Source of the DNA: Nostoc sp. CMAA1605
Lineage (GTDB): Bacteria > Cyanobacteriota > Cyanobacteriia > Cyanobacteriales > Nostocaceae
Reading direction: 5' to 3'
DNA length: 44,919 nucleotides
NCBI RefSeq assembly: GCF_021596505.1
Contig: NZ_PJIZ01000040.1
Location: 1-44,919 of the forward strand
Each line of letters opens with the position of its first letter. The first letter of the stretch is position 1. Below the pieces are notes generated by a model that saw only the letters and a list, made by a program, of their open reading frames with translations, had not been told where the DNA came from and did not search any database. The position numbers were made by a program, and so were the translations under genes. Shown one piece after another: positions 25,201 through 32,626 of this stretch.

Positions 25201-25621
25201 TCCCCATAAAGTCTAATAAAATTTTCTGGACTACAGACCCTAGAGGTTTTACTTCACCTAGTTTTTGAGAATAAGCTTTACCTGCGTGAATATCTTCTGG
25301 TGTTACTAAAGCCATATCCGCCCCTTCATTTAACTCTAGCTGATGCAATTCCACCAGCAAAGGTGCATGAAAAACATGACGGACAACTGTCTCACTAGGA
25401 TAACAACCAAATTCAGAGAATGAGGGGAGTTTGTAAGCGATTTCTTCTAAAATTTCTCTTTGTACCGCTTCTGCTGGTGTTTCTCCTGGTTCGATGTGAC
25501 CACCAAACAACGCCCAATGACCAGGGTAGGGAATATTCGGAATATCATCCCGCAGCTGCATTAAAAATTTATTGTCTCGATAAAGAATAGCGATCGCTAC
25601 ATGGACTTGTTCGTTATTCAT
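25196..25621 (-). CDS. NUDIX hydrolase
   Basis: This 141-residue protein carries a canonical NUDIX box (GGHIEPGETPAEAVQREILE, continuing with a second conserved Glu), preceded by GHWALFGG. It is likely a cytoplasmic pyrophosphohydrolase of (d)NTP-type or sugar-nucleotide substrates. The stop region lies within a TGACTAT tandem repeat, which therefore supplies its final codons. A lipoprotein gene lies 31 bases upstream on the same strand, so both may share a transcript. Confidence 0.87.
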   Translation of the reverse strand: MNNEQVHVAIAILYRDNKFLMQLRDDIPNIPYPGHWALFGGHIEPGETPAEAVQREILEEIAYKLPSFSEFGCYPSETVVRHVFHAPLLVELHQLELNEGADMALVTPEDIHAGKAYSQKLGEVKPLGSVVQKILLDFMGK

Positions 25622-25652
25622 AAAAATTTATAGAAAATCTATGTCATCAATA

Positions 25653-26024
25653 TTACTCCTCTTCTAAATAAACTTCCCCGAATTCCTGATTAGCTATAGG
25701 AATACTTTGGTATAGTATTTTGCCCCTCATCACAAATGATTCCCCCTCTTTGACGTTATGTTGATTAGTCACAATCCAGATTTTGCCCGTGGAATCATTA
25801 ATTAAATATGCTTGACGTTGTAATAAGGGGACTTTTCTTTCCACCTTCCCTTGCACATAAACAGTACCAAGTTTTTCTCGCTTTGCTTGAATTGTCTTGA
25901 TTTCCGTAACATTACTCCCAAAACCAAATTTATTACCTTGTAAGTTAGACGAGTTTAAAGCACCACACCCACAAAGCAGCAGCATCAAAAGTAAGCTAAT
26001 ACCAATTTTTAGTTTGTAATTCAT
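25653..26024 (-). CDS. Hypothetical lipoprotein with OB-like domain
   Basis: This 123-residue protein has a lipoprotein signal peptide with the lipobox LLCGC (cysteine near residue 20). The mature part has a beta-rich pattern (VYVQGKVERKVPLLQRQAYL, GKIWIVT, EGESFVMRGKI) resembling an OB-fold nucleic-acid or ligand-binding domain. It is probably membrane-attached on the outer side. Function unknown. It lies 31 bases upstream of the NUDIX gene on the same strand. Confidence 0.75.
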   Translation of the reverse strand: MNYKLKIGISLLLMLLLCGCGALNSSNLQGNKFGFGSNVTEIKTIQAKREKLGTVYVQGKVERKVPLLQRQAYLINDSTGKIWIVTNQHNVKEGESFVMRGKILYQSIPIANQEFGEVYLEEE

Positions 26025-26038
26025 AATTCCAACTCAAC

Positions 26039-26106
26039 AATCAGTCAATAGTCAATAGTCAACAGTCAACAGTCAACAGTCAGCAGTCAATAGTCAATAG
26101 TCAACC
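26039..26106. repeat. AGTCAAT/AGTCAAC heptameric tandem repeat
   Basis: About nine consecutive heptamers (AGTCAATAGTCAAC type) lie upstream of the lipoprotein gene. They are the reverse-complement relatives of the TGACTAA family. Confidence 0.82.
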
Positions 26107-26215
26107 ACCACTCAGTTTTTCTTCTCCCAACTCCAAAATCCCTAATTCTCCATCCTTGATATGAGAAGATAGACAATCGGACAGCAACGCCATAATAATC
26201 TACAAACAAGAGTTC

Positions 26216-26270
26216 TTGACTAATGACTAATGACTAATGACTAATGACTATTGACTAATGACTATTGACC
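26216..26270. repeat. TGACTAA/TGACTAT heptameric tandem repeat
   Basis: About eight heptamers end 18 bases before the ATG of folD, so the promoter region and leader of folD are repeat-derived. Confidence 0.82.
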
Positions 26271-26287
26271 AAACTTTAGGAATTCTT

Positions 26288-27187
26288 ATGGAAACCAAAA
26301 TTGCCAAAACTTTAGACGGAAAAGCTTTAGCGGAAAAAATTCAAGCAGAATTAGCTGACCAAATTAAGGAATTACAAACTAAAATCGGTCGTCCTCCAGG
26401 GTTAGCAGTGCTGATGGTGGGAGATAACCCAGCTTCTGCGGCTTATGTACGAAATAAGGAAAAATCTTGCGCTAAGGTGGGTATTGCTTCTTTTGGTAAA
26501 CATTTCCCCAAAGAAACCACCCAAGAAGAGTTAGAAGCGGTGATTGCTGCACTCAATGAAGATGAACAAGTTGATGGTATTCTTGTGCAGTTGCCTTTAC
26601 CAGAACATTTAGATTCTGTCAAGTTATTGCATCAAATTGCCCCAGATAAAGATGCTGACGGACTGCATCCAGTGAATTTAGGGCGACTAGTGAGAGAGGA
26701 AGCAGGGTTACGCAGTTGCACCCCCGCAGGAGTAATGCGGTTATTGGCAGAATATCACATCCCCTTGGCTGGAAAAAACGCCGTAGTCATAGGACGTAGC
26801 ATTTTAGTAGGTAAACCTATGGCCTTGATGCTCTTGGCAGCTGATGCTACGGTGACTGTAGCCCACTCGCGATCGCAAGACCTCCCCAGTATCACCAAAA
26901 ACGCTGACATTCTCGTTGTAGCCGCAGGTATCCCCGGATTAATTACTGCTGACATGGTGAAACCAGGTGCTGTTGTGGTAGATGTGGGGATAAATCGCAT
27001 TACTGATCATAGTGGCAAAAGTCGCTTAATTGGAGATGTGGAATTTGCCGCGATCGCTAATGTCGCGTCCTATCTCACTCCAGTTCCTGGCGGTGTCGGC
27101 CCCATGACCGTAGCTCTGCTGTTAGAAAATACATTCGTCAGCTATTTGAAAGCAGCAAAGGAGAAAGGAATCTTAATTGATAAATGA
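26288..27187 (+). CDS. folD: Bifunctional methylenetetrahydrofolate dehydrogenase / cyclohydrolase
   Basis: This protein of about 299 residues oxidises 5,10-methylene-THF and hydrolyses the product to 10-formyl-THF in one-carbon metabolism. Visible motifs are [18 protein letters not shown] (with the catalytic Tyr and Lys), [20 protein letters not shown] and [14 protein letters not shown]. The ATG at 26288 is supported by AGGA about 7 bases upstream; an upstream in-frame start at 26258 would read into tandem repeat. It is followed on the same strand by crtE. Confidence 0.95.
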   Translation: METKIAKTLDGKALAEKIQAELADQIKELQTKIGRPPGLAVLMVGDNPASAAYVRNKEKSCAKVGIASFGKHFPKETTQEELEAVIAALNEDEQVDGILVQLPLPEHLDSVKLLHQIAPDKDADGLHPVNLGRLVREEAGLRSCTPAGVMRLLAEYHIPLAGKNAVVIGRSILVGKPMALMLLAADATVTVAHSRSQDLPSITKNADILVVAAGIPGLITADMVKPGAVVVDVGINRITDHSGKSRLIGDVEFAAIANVASYLTPVPGGVGPMTVALLLENTFVSYLKAAKEKGILIDK

Positions 27188-27335
27188 AAAATTATGAAAA
27201 TTAACATAACTCATCATTTATCATTTAACTTCCATAATTACTCAAGTATTAGTTAATCTTTTCGCTCCAGAGCATCTTAAAATTGTGACGTGTACGACAA
27301 ACAGCCAAAAGCCAAAAATTTAAGGAATTATAAGG

Positions 27336-28265
27336 ATGGTAGCAGCTGATAACCTTCAGAAGATGCCAGAAACAGCCTCATTTAACCTAGCCGCTTATCT
27401 ACAAGAACGCAAAAAACTTTGTGAAGCTGCTCTCGATGAGTCTCTTCCTGTGATTTATCCAGAAAAAATTTATGAATCAATGCGCTACTCGCTATTAGCT
27501 GGAGGTAAGCGTCTGCGTCCCATTCTCTGCCTAGCTACCTGCGAAATGATGGGTGGGACAATTGAAATGGCTATGCCTACAGCTTGTGCGGTCGAAATGA
27601 TTCATACCATGTCATTGATTCATGATGACCTGCCAGCAATGGATAATGACGATTACCGTCGTGGCAGACTCACCAATCACAAAGTTTATGGCGAAGATAT
27701 TGCCATTCTATCTGGCGACGGCTTACTGGCTTATGCTTTTGAATTGGTTGCCCTTCGCACACCTGAAAGCGTAGCCAGAGAACGGGTATTACAGGTAATT
27801 GTTCATCTAGGGCGGGCATCAGGGGCTGCTGGCTTAGTTGGTGGTCAAGTAGTAGATTTAGAATCTGAAGGTAAATCTGATATTCCCTTAGAAACCCTCA
27901 ACTTCATCCATAACCACAAAACAGCAGCCCTGCTAGAAGCCTGCGTTGTCTGTGGTGGAATTCTCGCTGGTGCATCACCAGAAGATGTGCAAAGACTCTC
28001 ACGCTATGCCCAAAATATCGGTCTAGCATTCCAAATCATTGATGATATTCTCGATATCACCGCCACCCAAGAGCAATTAGGTAAAACCGCAGGTAAAGAC
28101 CTTGTAGCCCAAAAAGTTACCTATCCTAGTCTGTGGGGTATCGAAAAATCACGCGCCAAAGCCCAAGAATTGATTGAATCAGCCTGTGCAGAACTAGAAC
28201 CATTTGGGGAATCAGCACAGCCACTCAAAGCTCTGGCTCAGTTTATCACCAGCCGCAATCATTAA
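27336..28265 (+). CDS. crtE: Geranylgeranyl diphosphate synthase
   Basis: This 309-residue trans-isoprenyl diphosphate synthase condenses isopentenyl diphosphate to GGPP, the precursor of carotenoids, chlorophyll phytol and quinone tails. Both Asp-rich motifs are present: [10 protein letters not shown] (D97, D98) and IIDDILD. GGKRLRP (57-62) and the central GGQVVDL are also typical. The ATG is preceded by AAGG close to the start and by AAGGA further upstream. It follows folD after 148 bases and precedes the DUF212 gene. Confidence 0.93.
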   Translation: MVAADNLQKMPETASFNLAAYLQERKKLCEAALDESLPVIYPEKIYESMRYSLLAGGKRLRPILCLATCEMMGGTIEMAMPTACAVEMIHTMSLIHDDLPAMDNDDYRRGRLTNHKVYGEDIAILSGDGLLAYAFELVALRTPESVARERVLQVIVHLGRASGAAGLVGGQVVDLESEGKSDIPLETLNFIHNHKTAALLEACVVCGGILAGASPEDVQRLSRYAQNIGLAFQIIDDILDITATQEQLGKTAGKDLVAQKVTYPSLWGIEKSRAKAQELIESACAELEPFGESAQPLKALAQFITSRNH

Positions 28266-28297
28266 GATTTGTATCTGGAAAAATTCAAAATCAATAG

Positions 28298-28331
28298 TGG
28301 AGTGCTGGGTGCTGAGTGCTGGGTGCTGAGT
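28298..28331. repeat. GTGCTGG/GTGCTGA heptameric repeat
   Basis: Four to five heptamers lie between crtE and the DUF212 gene. They are followed by a TTTTGAA repeat and a palindromic CTTACGATGGCGTAAG island (28370-28405). Confidence 0.75.
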
Positions 28332-28425
28332 AATCAATTTTTGAATTTTGAATTTTGTAGCTTGCTTCTCTTACGATGGCGTAAGCCTACCCGTAAGGGT
28401 ATGCGTGAATTTTGAATTGAAGAGT
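28332..28425. repeat. TTTTGAA repeat with inserted CTTACGATGGCGTAAG palindrome
   Basis: ATTTTGAATTTTG units on both sides are separated by a GC-richer island containing CTTACGATGGCGTAAG and ACCCGTAAGGGTA. The layout suggests that a short palindromic element inserted into a simple repeat. Confidence 0.6.
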
Positions 28426-28507
28426 AGCGACAGTGGATTTTGGGTTGCATCTCAATCTCAAACCAACACTAACTACTGCTAACTTTGACCAACCGAACCA
28501 AAAGACC

Positions 28508-28975
28508 ATGCAGGACATAGGCGAAATTTTAGACAACCGGGTGCTACTGGTTGCCCTAGTAGCTTGTTTTTTAGCTCAAGCATTGAAGTTAGTAATTGAG
28601 CTAGTTCAACACCGCAAACTGAATGTCCGCGTTTTAGTAACGACTGGAGGGATGCCCAGCGCGCATTCAGCCTTGGTGACAGCTTTGGCAACCGGTGTAG
28701 GACAAACCCTGGGTTGGGCATCGCCTGACTTTGCCTTAGCCACAGTTTTTGCCATTATTGTCATGTATGATGCCGCAGGGGTGCGTCAAGCCGCCGGTAA
28801 ACAAGCCCGCATCCTCAATCAAATGATTGATGAACTCTTCCATGAAAAACCAGACTTCAGCCAAGACCGCCTCAAAGAATTGCTAGGACACACACCTGTA
28901 CAAGTCATAGCAGGTTCAGCTCTAGGCATCACAATTTCTTTATTGGCTAGGTCTTTATTAGTGATTAATCGGTAG
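28508..28975 (+). CDS. Divergent PAP2-family (DUF212) membrane protein
   Basis: This protein of about 155 residues belongs to the acid-phosphatase/vanadium-peroxidase-related DUF212 family. Motifs are ALKLVIELV, GGMPSAHSALVTALATGVG, MYDAAGVRQAAGKQA and the HTPVQVIAGSALGI segment. It is a membrane protein; activity is unproven. The start is set at ATG 28508 because the product then matches the usual family length; the frame is open to a GTG at 28433. Position after folD and crtE suggests the lipid/isoprenoid neighbourhood common in cyanobacteria. Confidence 0.87.
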   Translation: MQDIGEILDNRVLLVALVACFLAQALKLVIELVQHRKLNVRVLVTTGGMPSAHSALVTALATGVGQTLGWASPDFALATVFAIIVMYDAAGVRQAAGKQARILNQMIDELFHEKPDFSQDRLKELLGHTPVQVIAGSALGITISLLARSLLVINR

Positions 28976-28990
28976 TTAATGGTTGAAAGA

Positions 28991-29081
28991 CAGGGGGCAG
29001 GGGAGGCAGGGGAGGCAGGGGGCAGGGGGGCAGGGGAAGCAGGGGAGGCAGGGGAAGCAGGGGGCAGGGGGCAGGGGGAGA
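28991..29081 (+). repeat. G-rich tandem repeat (GGGGAGGCA / GGGGGCA)
   Basis: About ten units of CAGGGGAGG / CAGGGGG follow the DUF212 gene. The array has many G runs of three to six and could form G-quadruplexes on the plus strand. Related shorter arrays lie at 6360-6385, 38786-38833 and, as complement, 34885-34912. Confidence 0.8.
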
Positions 29082-29090
29082 AAAAACAAT

Positions 29091-29131
29091 GCCCAATTCC
29101 CAATTCCCAATTCCCAATTCCCTATGCCCAA
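29091..29131. repeat. CCCAATT heptameric tandem repeat
   Basis: Five units of CCCAATT/CCCTATG lie just downstream of the secreted SPOR-like gene (minus strand). Confidence 0.78.
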
Positions 29132-29135
29132 TAAC

Positions 29136-29792
29136 TTACTGTGCTGCTACAGTCGATCGCAATAGCGTTACTCTCCGGCTATCTACTAGCACAGCCGAAA
29201 AACCGCGATCGTTGAGTTTCCTTAATGCGTTGTAAGCTTCTTGTTGGTTAGTCGTGTAGACTGCTAGCAAATAGTGTCTTTGTCCATAGGATGCCAAACC
29301 AACTTTACTACCCATCGCTTGCTGTACACTATTGGCGAGTTCTGGACGATTGTAATAATCCACCAAAACAGCAAAACCTTCTCCTAGTGTTTGCGGATTA
29401 TAGGTAATTTGGGGCGGTTGCTGCTGGGGCGACTGGGGTGCTTCCCCTGGTCTGGTGCTGATAATAGCCGACAACCCGACAATAGTTTGAATATACCTAG
29501 CCCAACGGTTAGCATCATCAATCTTGCGAAAACCCCCTATCCTTGTCACCGTATCCTTTAAATATTGACAGGTAGTGGTTTTAATTTCATTGGGTAAGGC
29601 GTTACGTAACTGCTTCTGATTTTCTGCTGTGGGTGAGACTACCAGTAACAGATACTCCCCAGCAGTGGGAGGCTGGCAAACAGGTAAAGGGTTTTGGGCT
29701 GTGGCGGAATTTATGCTCCCCATCAACCCCGCGATCGCTAGTCCACATACACTGGATAAAGTGGCAAATTTCTGCACAGAACTGGGACGCAT
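29136..29792 (-). CDS. Secreted protein with SPOR-like repeats
   Basis: This 218-residue protein has a signal peptide (cleavage likely after ATAQ near residue 33) and two similar alpha/beta units. Segment ANRWARYIQTIVGLSAIIS and segment EAYNALRKLNDRGFSAVLVD both have the shape of SPOR (peptidoglycan-binding) units, separated by a Pro/Gln-rich linker. It is probably periplasmic. The SPOR assignment rests on pattern only. Start ATG 29792 fits the signal peptide. Confidence 0.65.
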   Translation of the reverse strand: MRPSSVQKFATLSSVCGLAIAGLMGSINSATAQNPLPVCQPPTAGEYLLLVVSPTAENQKQLRNALPNEIKTTTCQYLKDTVTRIGGFRKIDDANRWARYIQTIVGLSAIISTRPGEAPQSPQQQPPQITYNPQTLGEGFAVLVDYYNRPELANSVQQAMGSKVGLASYGQRHYLLAVYTTNQQEAYNALRKLNDRGFSAVLVDSRRVTLLRSTVAAQ

Positions 29793-29873
29793 AAGTAAGT
29801 TTTATTAAAATTTTTTAGCAATTAGTCAATAGTTCCTAGTCAATAGTAAACGACCTAATGACTAGTAACTAAT

Positions 29874-29938
29874 GTACGGGCGGGTTTAACTAGAATATCC
29901 GTTTTTTAGGGTGAATATCTCACAGAACCCGCCCCTAC
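29874..29938. mobile_element. 65-bp inverted-repeat element
   Basis: GTACGGGCGGGTT (29874-29886) and AACCCGCCCCTAC (29926-29938) form a 13-bp terminal inverted repeat with one mismatch around a 39-bp core. It sits between the SPOR-like gene and the 3' end of ycf54, and may act as a terminator or be a small MITE-like element. Confidence 0.55.
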
Positions 29939-29949
29939 TAACTAATTAC

Positions 29950-30285
29950 TCAAGATACAGGAGCTAAAGATGCTAATGGATTGGGTATTGTTGCAGAAGG
30001 AGCTTGGAATTCTCCGGTAATCACGTATTCTAAGCGGAGTTTAAGCCAAGTAATAAATTGGGAATTGGTAGAAATAATCGCAGCTGCGGGTTGAGGACAT
30101 TTAGCTTTGATATCAGCCATCTCCGGTGCTTCTAAAAAAGCAGGTTGTGCTACCAACCAAAAATCAATTTCTTTTTCTTGTTCGTGGTAGTGGCGAGTGC
30201 GTTCTTTCAGCACTTCCTCCATCGGCTCTTCTTGTAACAAAAAGCGTCGGCTAGCTAAAACGTAATAGTATGTTTGCATTGTCAT
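29950..30285 (-). CDS. ycf54: Ycf54, Mg-protoporphyrin monomethylester cyclase-associated protein
   Basis: This 111-residue protein matches Ycf54, a small accessory factor needed for the aerobic oxidative cyclase (AcsF) that makes protochlorophyllide. Recognisable segments are TYYYVLASRRFLL, KEIDFWLV, PAFLEAPE, CPQPAAAIISTN and FITWLKLRLEYV. Length is normal for the family. It is encoded away from acsF here, as part of a run of minus-strand genes. The ATG at 30285 or the in-frame ATG two codons later could be the start. Confidence 0.88.
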   Translation of the reverse strand: MTMQTYYYVLASRRFLLQEEPMEEVLKERTRHYHEQEKEIDFWLVAQPAFLEAPEMADIKAKCPQPAAAIISTNSQFITWLKLRLEYVITGEFQAPSATIPNPLASLAPVS

Positions 30286-30344
30286 CTTAATGATTACTAA
30301 CTAATAATTTTAAAGCTAACCCTTACCGAATGCTGACTAAATAA

Positions 30345-30440
30345 GTGGGGCATGGGGCATTGGGCATAGGGAATTGGGCATGGGGCATTGAATAAATAAC
30401 TGGGTATTAATTTTTCTCCCCCTGCACCCTGCACCCTGCC
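30345..30440. repeat. GGGGCAT/GGGAATT repeat and CCCTGCA repeat
   Basis: GGGGCATTGGGCATAGGGAA-type heptamers (30345-30388) and a CCCCCTGCACCCTGC repeat (30418-30447) fill the gap between ycf54 and the SnoaL-like gene. Confidence 0.7.
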
Positions 30441-30452
30441 CCCCTGCCTCAT

Positions 30453-31175
30453 CTAACTCTTGGGGGATTTCTTGAACCAAGAACTAAACGGACAACTTTT
30501 TGCTGCGGCTTCTGTAGAGACTTTACCGCCTGCTGTTAATTTTTCTAAAAACAGCGTGTTGTCAAAGTAATGTTCCAAAGAGATGATTCTCAAATCATCG
30601 GTGACATGAGCCACACTCAAGCCGATAATTTCTACTGTTTCGCCAGTTGGTGCATAATCTTTATACGCACCTTTGAAATGTCCCCAGTGTCGCCACTTGA
30701 AGGTTACTGTTGGGGGGCCAGAGTAAACTTCTAGCACTTCCCAGGGGAAACCTTGGGGAAATGTCGTGTGAAAGAGTTTAGCAGATGTTTCAAAGCTTTC
30801 TTCAGAAGCCTTGTAATGGTCAGAATCACCCATAAAGATGTTGTAAGTACCTTGGGCGGATACATCTGCGGCAGTGAACTCCTGACCCCCATTAGTAGTG
30901 ATGCGAAACTGATCATTTACAACTGACAACCACTGCTGCGGGTTGGTTTTGAAAGATACCTCCATCTCAAAGGTTCTCACCAAATTCTGCACGATCGCTT
31001 CTAGCGAACCTTCAAGATGGTTACGTGTACTCTCTTTCGCTAGATTCTCCTTAGAACGAGTATAGTCTGGCGCAGTACCGTAACGCCACTCAACATTCGT
31101 ACTTTCAGCAATAACGCTATCTCTGTCTTGTACCCAAAGCGGCAGTTCGTTAGATTGTGTTGCGCTCATAACCAT
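30453..31175 (-). CDS. SnoaL/NTF2-like protein
   Basis: This 240-residue protein has the secondary-structure pattern of the cystatin-like alpha+beta (NTF2/SnoaL) fold, which includes ester cyclases and many non-enzymatic members. Clear segments are EAIVQNLVRTFEMEVSFKTN, FPWEVLEVYSGPPTVTFKWRHWG and a C-terminal HYFDNTLFLEKL. It resembles SnoaL-like polyketide cyclases, but no polyketide cluster is nearby and activity is unknown. A short Cys-containing basic tail (SCPFSSWFKKS) ends it. Confidence 0.6.
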   Translation of the reverse strand: MVMSATQSNELPLWVQDRDSVIAESTNVEWRYGTAPDYTRSKENLAKESTRNHLEGSLEAIVQNLVRTFEMEVSFKTNPQQWLSVVNDQFRITTNGGQEFTAADVSAQGTYNIFMGDSDHYKASEESFETSAKLFHTTFPQGFPWEVLEVYSGPPTVTFKWRHWGHFKGAYKDYAPTGETVEIIGLSVAHVTDDLRIISLEHYFDNTLFLEKLTAGGKVSTEAAAKSCPFSSWFKKSPKS

Positions 31176-31361
31176 TTAAAATTCGTAATTCACAATTGGG
31201 AAAATCATCAGCATGAGGTGTCCTGAATGTTCCAAACCACTTCTGAAACATTCCACCACACCAACAATTTTCGAGATTACGCAGTCACAACCCCTCTAAG
31301 GTAAAAGGCAAAATTCAAAAGTCAAAAACTCTTTAATTTTGAATTTTGAATTTTGAATTGA

Positions 31362-32102
31362 TTACTCTCCTCGTATCGCTTGTTTCATTTCTCGGACGGC
31401 TCTTTCCATACCGACTAAGGCAGCGCGGCTAATAATGGTATGACCTATGTTTAGCTCTTCCATACCAGGCAATGCAGCCACAGGATATACATTCCAATAA
31501 GTCAAGCCGTGACCAGCATTGACGCGCAAACCCGCCTGAATAGCTTGTGAACATCCTTGAGCTAACAAGGTTAGTTCTTGACGACGACTGGTTTCGTCGC
31601 TGGCTTCTGCATATCTACCAGTGTGCAGTTCAATAAACTTTGCTTGCACCTTGACAGAAGCCTCTATTTGTGCAGGTTCGGCATCAATAAACAAGCTAAC
31701 AGGAATGCCAGCACCCTGCAATTTATCGACGATATCACCTATTCTAGCAATTTGCCCGACTATATCTAAACCTCCTTCTGTAGTTACTTCTTCCCGCTTT
31801 TCCGGTACCAAAGTCACATAATCGGGTTTAATGTCAAGGGCAATTCCCAACATTTCTTCTGTAGCAGCCATTTCCAAGTTCAAGTGCGTCCGTACTGTCT
31901 GACGCAGTAAGCGTACATCCCTGTCTTGAATGTGCCGTCTATCTTCCCGCAGATGCACTGTAATTCCATCTGCACCAGCTAATTCGGCTAATACCGCCGC
32001 CGCCACCGGATCTGGTTCTACCGTCCGCCGCGCTTGGCGAATAGTGGCTATATGGTCTATGTTTACACCCAGTGTAGGCAACCCTAGTATCTCCCTATCC
32101 AC
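31362..32102 (-). CDS. pdxJ: Pyridoxine 5'-phosphate synthase
   Basis: This TIM-barrel enzyme condenses 1-deoxyxylulose 5-phosphate with amino-acetone phosphate in the DXP-dependent vitamin B6 pathway. Motifs include [40 protein letters not shown] and HTIISRA. The longest frame starts at GTG 32102 (246 residues). A TTG at 32081 would give [10 protein letters not shown]..., closer to the usual PdxJ start, and has GGAG about 9 bases upstream. I therefore consider 32081 at least as likely. Confidence 0.92.
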   Translation of the reverse strand: MDREILGLPTLGVNIDHIATIRQARRTVEPDPVAAAVLAELAGADGITVHLREDRRHIQDRDVRLLRQTVRTHLNLEMAATEEMLGIALDIKPDYVTLVPEKREEVTTEGGLDIVGQIARIGDIVDKLQGAGIPVSLFIDAEPAQIEASVKVQAKFIELHTGRYAEASDETSRRQELTLLAQGCSQAIQAGLRVNAGHGLTYWNVYPVAALPGMEELNIGHTIISRAALVGMERAVREMKQAIRGE

Positions 32103-32626
32103 AACAGAAATTTATCTTACCTGAAATTGTTAACAAAATTATTGCTCAAGAATGTTCAAATCACCATTCATAAGTAATGATTGAAGAGACAAGATAAACA
32201 CAACAAAAATTTTTAACCTCATCATTAACTATATGTAAGCTATGTTAATGATGATTTTGGGTGAGTATAATGATGGGCTAAGTCCCAGTATGGGTAGTAG
32301 CAGGCAATCAAGGAAAAAATCACACCTTAGCCTTATGTGCTTACAATCAAACGTTTGTGTAAGCTTTAATCATAAAATAAATAATTTTTGTGGCTGAATC
32401 CTTTCTCGACAAGTTATTTAAATAGTTTTACTAAGTTAAGTGGAACGACTTGAAAAAATCAAACTATGTAAAGTAATGTAAAAAATGGAATCTAGTTCGT
32501 AGTAAGGACTTCAGTCCTCTAATAAGGACTAAAGTCCTCTCTACGAGACGCTTGCGCGAACACTACAAACGTTGAATTATCTAAACCGTTCTACTTACTA
32601 AAATTAGGGTATTTATTTTAAAGACT
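32103..32626. other. Divergent intergenic region with MITE-like element
   Basis: This 524-base region separates pdxJ (-) from the ethylene-receptor-like kinase (+). The first 330 bases are AT-rich and without recognised features. A 50-codon open frame near 32241 has no ribosome binding site and unconvincing composition. The remainder is an inverted-repeat element (32434-32601) that ends 25 bases before the kinase ATG. Confidence 0.65.
32434..32601. mobile_element. MITE-like inverted-repeat element with internal palindromes
   Basis: The left end TTAAGTGGAACGACTT (32436-32451) matches the reverse complement of the right end (32584-32600) at about 12 of 16 positions. Inside are two 14-bp palindromes (AGGACTTCAGTCCT at 32505-32518 and AGGACTAAAGTCCT at 32525-32538) and a TCTCTACGAGACGC motif that recurs inverted at 34834-34853. 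No coding capacity. Confidence 0.55.

Noticed and set aside
26039..26270. Possible CRISPR or attachment-site repeats upstream of folD
   Set aside because: The repeats are contiguous heptamers without spacers and match the dispersed tandem family found throughout the window.
28983..29165. 60-codon Gly/Gln-rich frame after the DUF212 gene
   Set aside because: It is a translation of the G-rich tandem repeat and would not be a real protein.
32255..32345. Possible cobalamin-type riboswitch (GGGCTAAGTCCCAG segment)
   Set aside because: The conserved B12-box and the surrounding helices are not visible, and the downstream gene is a sensor kinase.
32241..32393. 50-codon frame (MLMMILGEYNDG...) before the ethylene-receptor-like kinase
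   Set aside because: No ribosome binding site, low-complexity Ser/Asn/Lys composition and no recognisable domain.
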